DNA of 64,000 bases from Flavipsychrobacter sp. (GTDB lineage Bacteria > Bacteroidota > Bacteroidia > Chitinophagales > Chitinophagaceae): NCBI GenBank assembly GCA_016787265.1, contig JAEUVF010000005.1:310001-374000 (forward strand). Reading direction: 5' to 3'. Under the pieces are notes generated by a model. The model saw only the letters and a program-made list of their open reading frames with translations, searched no databases and was not told the DNA's origin. The translations under genes and the position numbers were made by a program. This document shows, in pieces, positions 43,915 to 52,115 of the stretch. How positions within the stretch are numbered: the stretch's first letter is position 1; every line of letters begins with the position of its first letter.

Positions 43915-46900
43915 ATGATAGCAGATATATTCATTAAAAGGCCCGTAACAGCCATTGTAGTATCCATCGTGATTGTATTGGTGGGTATTATTTCGCTGAT
44001 TAATTTACCGGTTGCCCAATACCCCGATATTACTCCTCCAACTGTTTCTGTTACCGGTAACTTTATTGGTGCCGATGCACAAACAGTAGAGCAAACTACC
44101 ACTACCGCAATTGAAACCCAGATCAACGGTACACCCGGTATGACTTATATGACCAGTAACAGTACTGCAAGCGGACAAAGCAGTATTACGGTCAATTTTG
44201 AAGTAGGTACCGATATCGATATCGCCACACTGGATGTGCAAAACCGGGTAAGTGTTGCCGAACCCACCCTGCCGGATGCGGTAAAGCGTTTAGGTCTTAC
44301 CGTTAGAAAAAGAAATCCCAGTGTGATGATGGTACTTGGTTTCTATTCTCCGAATGGATCCCACGATGCCACTTTTATCGGGAACTATGTAAACCTCTAT
44401 GTGAAGGATGCAATCACCCGGGTAAAAGGAGTAGGGGATGTATTTACCCGTGCCGATGATTTCTCCATGCGGGTTTGGCTCAACCCTGAAAAGCTGGCTG
44501 CCCTTAACATGACACCCGCTGAAGTGAACCAGGCCTTGCAGGAACAAAACCTGCAGGTAGCTGCTGGTACAGTAGGTGGTAATCCTCAACCAGGTACCCA
44601 GGCTTTTGAATATACCATTCTCACCAACAGTCGTCTGACTACGCAGGATCAATTTGAGAATATTATTGTGAGAACCCGCCCTGCAGATGGTTCCATTGTA
44701 TACCTGAAAGATGTAGCCCGCGTTGAGCTGGGTAAATTTGATTATGGTATCAATGCATTTGTGGAAAATGGCAAACCTGCCGCTTTCCTGCTGATTTACC
44801 AGGCTCCCGGAGCAAATGCACTGGATACCTATGAAGGCATCCGGAAAGCATTGAATAATCTGCGGGCCACCTTCCCGAAAGACATTGATTATGTTGTACC
44901 ACTTGAAACCGTTTCAGTGGTAGAGGAATCAATCAATGAGGTGCTTCATACCCTGGTGGAGGCACTGCTCCTGGTGGTACTGGTGGTGTTTCTCTTCCTG
45001 CAAAGCTGGAGAGCTACTTTTATTCCATTGCTCGCGATTCCGGTATCACTGATTGGCACCTTTATATTTTTTGGTCCGCTTGGTTTTACCATCAACACAC
45101 TTACCCTGTTCGCCTTTGTACTGGCCATCGGAATTGTGGTGGATGATGCGATTGTAGTGGTGGAAGCTGTACAACATAATATTGACCATGAGAAGATGTC
45201 TCCAAAAGAGGCAACGCAGAAAGCGATGAAGGAAATATCAGGACCGGTTATTGCGATTGCATTGATCCTGGCTGCGGTATTCATTCCTGTTGGATTCATT
45301 CCCGGAATTGTAGGGCGTTTGTATCAGCAGTTCGCGATCACTATTGCAGTATCTGTATTGATCTCTGCTTTTGTGGCACTTTCACTTACTCCCGCTCTAT
45401 GTACCCTGATGCTGCGTCCCTCTAAAGATGAGAATGCAAAGAAGAATCTGCTGGAAAAATTCTTCTTCGGTTTCAATAACTGGTTCAATAAGGCTACGCG
45501 TGGGTATGCGAAATCAGTAGGGGGATGGATCCGCCGCACGCCCTGGGTCCTGGGAATGATGATTGCCTTGTTTGTCGGACTCTTCCTGTTGTTCAAAGCC
45601 AAACCAACAGGGTTTATTCCAACTGAAGATGAAGGTCGTGTATTGGTTACTTATGAAATGCCGGAGGCGACTTCTACTACCCGAAGCGTAGAAATGAATA
45701 ATGAACTGATCAAACGTATCAGTGCAATTCCTGAAACAAGAGTAGTAGGTGGACTGGCAGGTTTGAATATCATCAGTTTTTCCAATAAATCAAATGCCGG
45801 TACTGTATTCGTAAACCTCAAAGCCTGGGATCTCAGAAAAGATAAGGGACAACATGCTATGGATGTCATGAATAAAATCAGGGCAGCAACAGCAGATATC
45901 AAAGAAGCAAGGATCCTGGTAATTGCGCCACCCGCAATTCCCGGACTGGGTTCTACTTCCGGATTCTCCTTTGAATTGCAGCAATCCGGCGGAGCAGATG
46001 ATGTGAAGCGATTTGAACAGGTTGTGAATGAGTTTTTAGGTAAGCTCAACCAGCGTCCTGAAATCGCCATGGCCTATACCTTCTTCAATGCCCGCACTCC
46101 TGCTTATAAATTGGATGTGGATCGGGAGCAGGCGAAAAAACTGGGTGTTCAGGTTTCTGAAGTGTACAGCACGCTGTCCAATTTCTTGGGTAGCAGTTAT
46201 ATCAATGACTTTAATATCTATGGAAGAAATTTCCGGGTGGTAAGCCAGGCCGACAGCAGTTACAGAAGTTCGCTGGCCGGAGTTGAAAAATTTTATGTGC
46301 GCAACAGTATGGGTAACATGATTCCTCTTGGATCGCTCATTAAAACACAGGTTATTGAAACACCTGCAGTGATCAACCACTTCAATATCTTCCGTTCGGC
46401 ACAGATTAATGGTTCCGCCAAACCTGGATACAGTAGTGGACAGGCTATCCAGGCTTTACAGGAAGTAGCCGCTACGCTGCCTGCAGGATATACCTATGAA
46501 TTTTCCGGACTGACAAGAGAAGAAGTAGCAGCGGGTAGTCAGCAAACCATCATTTTTGTAATATCGGTTGTATTCGTTTTCCTCTTCCTGGCGGCCTTGT
46601 ATGAAAGCTGGTCGGTGCCTTTCTCGGTATTGTTTGCAGTTCCAATCGGGGCTTTCGGATCAATCCTGACCCTTACTCTGATGCCGTCTCTGTCTAATAA
46701 TATTTATGCCCAGATTGGATTGATTACGCTTATCGGGCTAGCTGCCAAAAACGCGATCCTCATTGTTGAATTTGCAAAAGAAAGGGTAGATAAAGGAATT
46801 GATATAGTATATGCAACGCTGCAGGCGGTTCAACTTCGTTTACGCCCCATCGTTATGACCTCCCTGGCTTTTATCCTCGGTGTGTTGCCGCTTGCTTTTG

Positions 46901-47109
46901 CCACCGGTGCAGCAGCTGAATCGCGGCGCACAATCGGCTGGACGGTATTTGGAGGTATGATCGCTGCAACCACACTGGCAATCTTTGTAGTGCCGGTATT
47001 GTATGTTCTGATTACCAAACTCGCCTATGGTAAAAAGCTGAAAGAAATCAAAGACCAGAAAGACCTGGAAAATCAGATCGATCAGCATATTGTAGAAAGC
47101 AGAAACTAA
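43915..47109 (+). CDS. RND (HAE1/AcrB-type) multidrug efflux transporter
   Basis: A 1064-residue proton-driven inner-membrane pump. It begins MIADIFIKRPVTAIVVSI, the standard first membrane segment, and has twelve membrane segments with two large periplasmic loops. TM4 holds the proton-relay pair in AIGIVVDDAIVVVEAV (two adjacent Asp), and the second half contains the matching GLAAKNAILIVEFAKE. The conserved acidic pair indicates a drug/organic substrate (HAE1) type rather than a heavy-metal type. It completes the pump started by the tolC-like and adaptor genes; the ArsR regulator heads the operon. Confidence 0.96.
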   Translation: MIADIFIKRPVTAIVVSIVIVLVGIISLINLPVAQYPDITPPTVSVTGNFIGADAQTVEQTTTTAIETQINGTPGMTYMTSNSTASGQSSITVNFEVGTDIDIATLDVQNRVSVAEPTLPDAVKRLGLTVRKRNPSVMMVLGFYSPNGSHDATFIGNYVNLYVKDAITRVKGVGDVFTRADDFSMRVWLNPEKLAALNMTPAEVNQALQEQNLQVAAGTVGGNPQPGTQAFEYTILTNSRLTTQDQFENIIVRTRPADGSIVYLKDVARVELGKFDYGINAFVENGKPAAFLLIYQAPGANALDTYEGIRKALNNLRATFPKDIDYVVPLETVSVVEESINEVLHTLVEALLLVVLVVFLFLQSWRATFIPLLAIPVSLIGTFIFFGPLGFTINTLTLFAFVLAIGIVVDDAIVVVEAVQHNIDHEKMSPKEATQKAMKEISGPVIAIALILAAVFIPVGFIPGIVGRLYQQFAITIAVSVLISAFVALSLTPALCTLMLRPSKDENAKKNLLEKFFFGFNNWFNKATRGYAKSVGGWIRRTPWVLGMMIALFVGLFLLFKAKPTGFIPTEDEGRVLVTYEMPEATSTTRSVEMNNELIKRISAIPETRVVGGLAGLNIISFSNKSNAGTVFVNLKAWDLRKDKGQHAMDVMNKIRAATADIKEARILVIAPPAIPGLGSTSGFSFELQQSGGADDVKRFEQVVNEFLGKLNQRPEIAMAYTFFNARTPAYKLDVDREQAKKLGVQVSEVYSTLSNFLGSSYINDFNIYGRNFRVVSQADSSYRSSLAGVEKFYVRNSMGNMIPLGSLIKTQVIETPAVINHFNIFRSAQINGSAKPGYSSGQAIQALQEVAATLPAGYTYEFSGLTREEVAAGSQQTIIFVISVVFVFLFLAALYESWSVPFSVLFAVPIGAFGSILTLTLMPSLSNNIYAQIGLITLIGLAAKNAILIVEFAKERVDKGIDIVYATLQAVQLRLRPIVMTSLAFILGVLPLAFATGAAAESRRTIGWTVFGGMIAATTLAIFVVPVLYVLITKLAYGKKLKEIKDQKDLENQIDQHIVESRN

Positions 47110-47110
47110 C

Positions 47111-47180
47111 GGAACTATGAATTAGGAATTATGAATTGAGTATGGATTTCCATATCCAATTCATAATTCCTAATTGTTCC
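47111..47180. repeat. long AT-rich inverted repeat after the RND gene
   Basis: An 18-bp perfect stem (47120-47137 with 47158-47175) surrounds a 20-nt loop that itself contains TATGGA/TCCATA; outer bases GGAAC and GTTCC extend it after a bulge. It starts one base after the RND stop codon. It may work as a terminator, but no T-run follows; the AT-rich, self-similar arms also fit a dispersed intergenic repeat. Confidence 0.7.
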
Positions 47181-47214
47181 TGATTTTTCTCATCCTTGTA
47201 CCTGATGGAAATCA
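47181..47214 (+). promoter_or_regulatory. two TGA-N6-TCA dyads upstream of the first persulfide dioxygenase
   Basis: TGATTTTTCTCA (47181-47192) and TGATGGAAATCA (47203-47214) are CRP/FNR-type dyads with centres 22 bp apart. A -7-like CAAATTTG follows at 47260-47267, and the start codon is at 47288. The same arrangement occurs before the next transcription unit of the sulfur locus. Confidence 0.5.
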
Positions 47215-47287
47215 CTCCCTTCTGTAACTAAGGATACAAATCTGTCTGTTGAAGATGGTCAAATTTGAGGTACTAAAATTGACCATC

Positions 47288-48709
47288 ATGAAAATTGAAC
47301 AGATTTATACCGGATGTCTTGCTGAAGCAGCCTATTATATTGAGAGTGAAGGAGAAGCCCTGATCATTGATCCGCTGCGGGAAACCAGGCCCTATATCGA
47401 ACGGGCCGCAAAAGACAATGCCAGGATCAAATACATCCTGGAAACCCATTTTCATGCTGATTTTGTGAGTGGTCACCTGGACCTCGCCGCTAAAACCGGT
47501 GCAATGATTGTTTTTGGTCCAACTGCTGCTCCAGGATATGCAGCACATATCGCCACAGACGGTGAAATTCTGCCTCTTGGTAAGATAAAAATCAAAGTTC
47601 TTCATACACCCGGACATACAATGGAATCCACCACTTATCTGCTCATAGATGAAGCAGGTAAGGAAGTAGCCATTTTTACCGGAGATACCCTCTTTATTGG
47701 TGATGTTGGTCGCCCTGACCTGGTTCAGAAAGTAAAAAAAGAAATTACGCCTGAGTTCCTGGCCGGACAATTATATGATTCGCTTCGTAATAAGATTATG
47801 ACGCTATCGGATGATATCATTGTTTATCCTGGTCACGGTGCAGGTAGCGCCTGCGGCAAGAACATGAGTAAAGAAACTACCGACACCCTCGGCAACCAGA
47901 AGAAATTCAACTATGCGCTCCGGGCGGATATGACAAGAGACGAATTTATCAAAGAAGTTACAGAAGGATTGGTTGCACCTCCCCAGTATTTCCCACACAA
48001 CGTAATCATGAATGTGACAGGTGGATTAAACAGCATCGACCAGATCATTCGAAGGGGAACTACTGCACTCGAGCCAAAAGATTTTCAACTGGTTTGGGAA
48101 ACAGAGGAAGCACTGGTGATTGATGCCCGTAGCAAGGATGAGTTTCCGAAGGACTACCTGCCTGGTTCCATCTTCATCGGACTGGATGATAATTTCGCTC
48201 CCTGGGTAGGAACCCTGGTAACCGATCTGAAACAACCGATTCTGCTGATTACAGATGAAGGTAAGGAAGAAGAAGCCGTTGTTCGACTGGCTCGTGTAGG
48301 GTATGATAATACACTTGGTTATCTGAAAGGAGGCGTGAAAGCCTGGAATACTGCAGGGCTCCCAACTGAGCAGATGGATGAAATAGAAGCACCGGAGTTT
48401 TCAGAACTCTATAAGAAGAACCCAAAGATGAAAGTACTGGATGTGCGTCGCGAATCTGAATATAATAGTCAGCATATTGAAGGCACTATCAACTTCCCGC
48501 TCGACTTCATCAATTCTAACATGAGTATGCTGGATAAAAACAGCACCTATTATATCCATTGCGCAGGCGGTTATCGCTCTATGATTACTGCTTCCATTCT
48601 GAAAGCAAGAGGATATGAGAACCTGATCAATATAAAAGGCGGATTTGCTGCGTTGTCTAAAACAGCTCTTCCCAAAACAACATACGAAGCTCCTAAAACA
48701 ATGTTATAG
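47288..48709 (+). CDS. persulfide dioxygenase-rhodanese fusion
   Basis: A 473-residue cytosolic protein. The ATG at 47288 (MKIEQIYTGC) is preferred to an in-frame start 39 bp upstream. Residues 1-250 are an ETHE1/Blh-like metallo-beta-lactamase domain: HFHAD (54-58), His110 in HTPGHT, GDTLFIGDVGRPDL with the Asp ligand, and YPGHGAGSACGK. Two rhodanese domains follow; the first lacks the active Cys (ITDEGKEEE), the second has it as Cys425 in HCAGGYR. The enzyme should oxidise glutathione- or other persulfide to sulfite and transfer sulfane sulfur. It is the first of two such paralogues and ends at a strong terminator. Confidence 0.93.
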   Translation: MKIEQIYTGCLAEAAYYIESEGEALIIDPLRETRPYIERAAKDNARIKYILETHFHADFVSGHLDLAAKTGAMIVFGPTAAPGYAAHIATDGEILPLGKIKIKVLHTPGHTMESTTYLLIDEAGKEVAIFTGDTLFIGDVGRPDLVQKVKKEITPEFLAGQLYDSLRNKIMTLSDDIIVYPGHGAGSACGKNMSKETTDTLGNQKKFNYALRADMTRDEFIKEVTEGLVAPPQYFPHNVIMNVTGGLNSIDQIIRRGTTALEPKDFQLVWETEEALVIDARSKDEFPKDYLPGSIFIGLDDNFAPWVGTLVTDLKQPILLITDEGKEEEAVVRLARVGYDNTLGYLKGGVKAWNTAGLPTEQMDEIEAPEFSELYKKNPKMKVLDVRRESEYNSQHIEGTINFPLDFINSNMSMLDKNSTYYIHCAGGYRSMITASILKARGYENLINIKGGFAALSKTALPKTTYEAPKTML

Positions 48710-48734
48710 ATTGGTTTTCTGGCAGTTGGTTTAT

Positions 48735-48779
48735 AAGCCGCTCTGTTCCTCCGGTCGGTCGGAAACAGGCGGCTTTTTT
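48735..48779 (+). terminator. intrinsic terminator after the first persulfide dioxygenase gene
   Basis: Outer stem 48735-48741 with 48769-48775, extended inward by CTGTTCC against GGAAACAG with one bulge, followed by six T (48774-48779). It lies 25 bp after the stop and shows that the exporter unit downstream has its own promoter. Confidence 0.8.
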
Positions 48780-48780
48780 G

Positions 48781-48819
48781 TGTGATATAAGTCACGCAGG
48801 CAATGTGACTACCATCACC
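48781..48819 (+). promoter_or_regulatory. tandem CRP/FNR-type operators upstream of tauE
   Basis: TGTGATATAAGTCACG (48781-48796) and TGTGACTACCATCACC (48804-48819) each match TGTGA-N6-TCAC, with centres 23 bp apart. If the -7-like CACATTTG at 48841-48848 is used, transcription starts near 48853 and the sites sit near -64.5 and -41.5, positions typical for activation by this family. They lie directly after the terminator of the preceding gene. Confidence 0.65.
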
Positions 48820-48840
48820 GAAAAAGGTTTTTAAATGGTT

Positions 48841-48848
48841 CACATTTG
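48841..48848 (+). promoter_or_regulatory. -7-like box for the tauE-soxB operon
   Basis: CACATTTG, one mismatch from TAnnTTTG, 18 bp before the ATG at 48867. No good -33 TTG is present, as expected for an activator-dependent promoter. Confidence 0.4.
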
Positions 48849-48866
48849 TATTCTAAAATAAAGGAT

Positions 48867-49667
48867 ATGGAAATCATCGGATACATTGCTTCACTGGTCA
48901 TTGGAATCTCACTCGGCCTGATTGGTGGTGGCGGTTCCATTCTCACTGTACCAGTGCTGGTTTACCTGTTCAGAGTACAACCTGTTGTTGCAACCGCGTA
49001 CTCTCTTTTCATTGTAGGTTCAACCAGCCTGGTGGGAAGTTTTCCCAAATACAAGGGCAATGAAATTAACCTCAAGACAGCCCTGATTTTTGGTCTTCCC
49101 TCCATCGCTGCAGTATATGCAACACGTGCATTTATTGTACCTGCAATTCCGGATGAATTGTTTTCCATCGGATCCATCGTATTTACTAAATCACTCTTGA
49201 TGATGCTGCTCTTCGCAGTGCTCATGGTGTTTGCTTCCGTATCCATGATCCGTAGCAAAAAAGAAACAGTAAAGGAAGACGAAGTAGCGGAACAGAAATT
49301 TAATTATCCTGTGATTTTACTGGAGGGGGTTGTTGTTGGTACGTTAACCGGACTCGTTGGTGCAGGTGGTGGATTTTTGATTATCCCGGCACTGGTGCTG
49401 CTTAGTAAACTGCCCATGAAACAGGCAGTTGGTACATCCCTGTTAATCATCGCTGCAAAATCTCTCATCGGATTCACAGGCGACTTGAAAAATGCTTCTA
49501 TGGACTGGAGCCTGTTGCTGAGTGTAACCGGTCTTGCCATCATCGGAATTTTTATCGGTAACAAACTGAGTAAAAAAGTATCTGCAGAAGGATTGAAAAA
49601 AGGCTTCGGATGGTTCGTCCTGGTAATGGGTATCTACATCATTGTAAAAGAACTGTTCCTCAGTTAA
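48867..49667 (+). CDS. TauE/SafE-family sulfite/organosulfonate exporter
   Basis: A 266-residue inner-membrane protein with about eight hydrophobic segments. The ATG at 48867 is preferred to an upstream TTG. The family repeat is visible twice: [24 protein letters not shown] at the start and [28 protein letters not shown] in the second half. It lies between two persulfide dioxygenase genes, so export of sulfite made by them is the natural role. It is the first gene of a four-gene unit running to soxB, and is preceded by tandem CRP/FNR-type sites. Confidence 0.93.
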   Translation: MEIIGYIASLVIGISLGLIGGGGSILTVPVLVYLFRVQPVVATAYSLFIVGSTSLVGSFPKYKGNEINLKTALIFGLPSIAAVYATRAFIVPAIPDELFSIGSIVFTKSLLMMLLFAVLMVFASVSMIRSKKETVKEDEVAEQKFNYPVILLEGVVVGTLTGLVGAGGGFLIIPALVLLSKLPMKQAVGTSLLIIAAKSLIGFTGDLKNASMDWSLLLSVTGLAIIGIFIGNKLSKKVSAEGLKKGFGWFVLVMGIYIIVKELFLS

Positions 49668-49697
49668 TCTAACACTAAACTTTTAAATAATACAACC

Positions 49698-51080
49698 ATG
49701 TTTTTCCAACACATCTACGACAAATCTCTTGCACAGGCCAGTTATTTCATTGGCTGTCAGAAAGCAGGTGTTGCTGCTGTGATTGATCCTAAACGCGATA
49801 TCGATACCTATCTTGAAATTGCCAAACAACAGAATATGAAAATCACACATATTCTGGAAACCCATATTCACGCCGATTTCCTCTCTGGCTCCCGTGAACT
49901 GGCTGCTGTAACCGGCGGTAAAATGTATCTCTCTGCTGAAGGTGGAGAAGGATGGGAATATGAATTTCCGCATGTGGGTGTAAAAGATGGAGATGTATTG
50001 ATGGTGGGCAATCTCAAACTGGAAGTAATGCACACTCCCGGCCATACGCCCGAGAGCATCAGCTTTGTTTTAACGGATACACCTGCAAGCGATGAGCCTG
50101 TAATGATCTTCACCGGCGACTTTGTTTTTGTTGGTGATATCGGTCGACCTGACCTGCTCGAAAAAGCAGCCGGTATCAAAGGAACACAGGATAAAGGAGC
50201 ACATCAGATGTATGAATCACTTCGCAAGTTCAGTGCCCTTCCTGATTTCGTTCAGGTATGGCCTGGTCATGGTGCAGGATCTGCCTGTGGTAAAGCGCTG
50301 GGTGCAGTTCCCAGTTCTACTGTTGGTTACGAAAAAGCAAGAAGCTGGGCATTCCGTTATAACGAAAATGAAAAAGGATTCGTGGACTTCCTGCTCACTG
50401 ATCAGCCTGAGCCACCGAAGTATTTCGCGATGATGAAAAAACTCAATAAAGTGAACCGTCCACTGTTGACCGAAGTGCCAAAATTGAAAAAGCTTGATCC
50501 AGCTGCAGCAAAAGATGCGTTGAAGAAAGACATCATGATAATCGATACCCGCAATAAAACTGATTTTGCAAAAGGATTTATTCCCGGCACGATCAATATC
50601 CAGGGTAACAATTCCTTCAGCACCTGGGCAGGATGGTATCTCAATTACGAAGAACCCTTCATCCTGGTTGCAGAAGAAGCACAGCTGGATGATCTGACCC
50701 GTAAACTGATGCGCATCGGTCTGGATAATATTCTGGGATACATTGCTGTGGAGGATATTGAAAAAGTTGCCGATGGTAAACTCGATACCGTGAAGCTGGT
50801 GGAATATGATGAGTTCAAAAAAATTGTTGATGCCGGTACTGCGACAATCATTGATCTGAGAGGTGCGGCTGAATACAATTCGAATCATGTCCCGGGTGCC
50901 AAACATGTATTTGTGGGTACACTGCCACAGCACCTGAATCAGATTCCAAAAGATAAAGAAGTGGTGATTCATTGCCAGGGTGGCGACCGTGCATCGATCG
51001 GTTACTCCCTGCTTGCAAAACATGGATTCACCAACGTAAGCAATTTCTCAGAGGGCATGAACCGCTGGGTACAGTCCTAA
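49698..51080 (+). CDS. persulfide dioxygenase-rhodanese fusion, second paralogue
   Basis: A 460-residue protein with the same architecture as the gene at 47288 but clearly diverged. The metallo-beta-lactamase part has HIHAD (56-60), HTPGHTPES, GDFVFVGDIGRPDLLEKAAG and WPGHGAGSACGK. The first rhodanese domain lacks Cys (ILVAEEAQLDD), the second has Cys426 in HCQGGDR. The extra Leu-Glu-Lys-Ala-Ala segment after GRPDL and the CQGGDR loop differ from the first copy (CAGGYR), suggesting different acceptor or substrate preference. It lies 30 bp after tauE and 11 bp before the cytochrome gene. Confidence 0.93.
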   Translation: MFFQHIYDKSLAQASYFIGCQKAGVAAVIDPKRDIDTYLEIAKQQNMKITHILETHIHADFLSGSRELAAVTGGKMYLSAEGGEGWEYEFPHVGVKDGDVLMVGNLKLEVMHTPGHTPESISFVLTDTPASDEPVMIFTGDFVFVGDIGRPDLLEKAAGIKGTQDKGAHQMYESLRKFSALPDFVQVWPGHGAGSACGKALGAVPSSTVGYEKARSWAFRYNENEKGFVDFLLTDQPEPPKYFAMMKKLNKVNRPLLTEVPKLKKLDPAAAKDALKKDIMIIDTRNKTDFAKGFIPGTINIQGNNSFSTWAGWYLNYEEPFILVAEEAQLDDLTRKLMRIGLDNILGYIAVEDIEKVADGKLDTVKLVEYDEFKKIVDAGTATIIDLRGAAEYNSNHVPGAKHVFVGTLPQHLNQIPKDKEVVIHCQGGDRASIGYSLLAKHGFTNVSNFSEGMNRWVQS

Positions 51081-51091
51081 ATAAATAACAA

Positions 51092-52096
51092 ATGAGCTTG
51101 CTAAAGAAACACTGGTTTCCGGCTCTGTTGGTACTATTGGTAGTGGTTGTTGTTGCATATCAACTGGGAAGCAGCGATAAGGCTGGTGAGAAAGAATTGC
51201 CTGTCCGCTCAGGTGAAAACCTGGGCTGGCAGGCACCCAGTTTATACCTCGACAACGAACTCGAGGGCGAAGCACGTGAGATGGTAATCTATGGGGAAGA
51301 ACTCATCGCCCATACATCTAAGTACCTGGGCCCGAAAGGAACCGTTGCTCCAATTTCCAATGGTCTGAATTGCCAGAACTGCCACCTCGATGCAGGCACC
51401 CGAAACTGGGGCAATAACTATGGTGCAGTATCGGCTACCTATCCCAAATTTCGCGATCGTAGCGGAAGCCTTGAAACCATTCCGAAAAGAGTAAATGATT
51501 GTTTTGAAAGAAGCCTGAACGGGAAAGCGCTGGACACTACCAGCAAAGAAATGCAGGCTATTGTTGCATATATTAACTGGGTTGGTAAAGATGTTCAAAA
51601 AGGTGAAAAACCGGCAGGTTCAGGGCTTAGAGAATTGGCTTACCTTGAGCGTGCAGCTGATCCCGTTAAAGGAAAACTTATTTACCAGGCACAATGTCAA
51701 TCCTGTCATGGTGCAAACGGTGAAGGATTATTGGCGCTTGATGGCAACGAGTATTCCTATCCGCCTTTATGGGGAGAACATAGTTACAACGAAGGCGCTG
51801 GTTTATATCGTTTGTCCAGGTTTGCAGGTTATATCAAAGACAATATGCCCTTCAACCAGGCCACACACAAACTGCCTGCTCTTACCGATGAGGAAGCCTG
51901 GGATGTGGCAGCTTTTGTGAACTCGCAGTCCCGGCCTAGAAAAGACGCGGGCGGGGATTGGCCCGATATTTCCAAAAAGCCTGTGGATCATCCTTTTGGT
52001 CCATTTGCAGATGGGTTCTCAGAACAACAACATAAATTCGGACCCTTCGGTCCAATTGTAGCAGCCCGTAAAGCACAGGCCGCCAACAAGAAATAA
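51092..52096 (+). CDS. di-haem cytochrome c, thiosulfate dehydrogenase (TsdA)-like
   Basis: A 334-residue periplasmic protein with an N-terminal anchor or signal (WFPALLVLLVVVVVAYQLG). Two haem c sites: CQNCH (94-98) and CQSCH (202-206). The block RVNDCFERSLNGK places Cys137 where TsdA proteins have the Cys ligand of the catalytic haem, and the second domain ends DVAAFVNSQSRPRK as in that family. TsdA couples two thiosulfates to tetrathionate, or the reverse. Its place between a persulfide dioxygenase and a SoxB-like gene supports a thiosulfate role. Another two-haem cytochrome function remains possible. Confidence 0.85.
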   Translation: MSLLKKHWFPALLVLLVVVVVAYQLGSSDKAGEKELPVRSGENLGWQAPSLYLDNELEGEAREMVIYGEELIAHTSKYLGPKGTVAPISNGLNCQNCHLDAGTRNWGNNYGAVSATYPKFRDRSGSLETIPKRVNDCFERSLNGKALDTTSKEMQAIVAYINWVGKDVQKGEKPAGSGLRELAYLERAADPVKGKLIYQAQCQSCHGANGEGLLALDGNEYSYPPLWGEHSYNEGAGLYRLSRFAGYIKDNMPFNQATHKLPALTDEEAWDVAAFVNSQSRPRKDAGGDWPDISKKPVDHPFGPFADGFSEQQHKFGPFGPIVAARKAQAANKK

Positions 52097-52115
52097 TACA
52101 TAGTATCCGATTGCC

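Noticed and set aside
50217..51023. 268-codon minus-strand frame opposite the second persulfide dioxygenase
   Set aside because: The plus-strand gene has complete catalytic motifs; the antisense frame is Phe/Ile/His-rich and without recognisable features.
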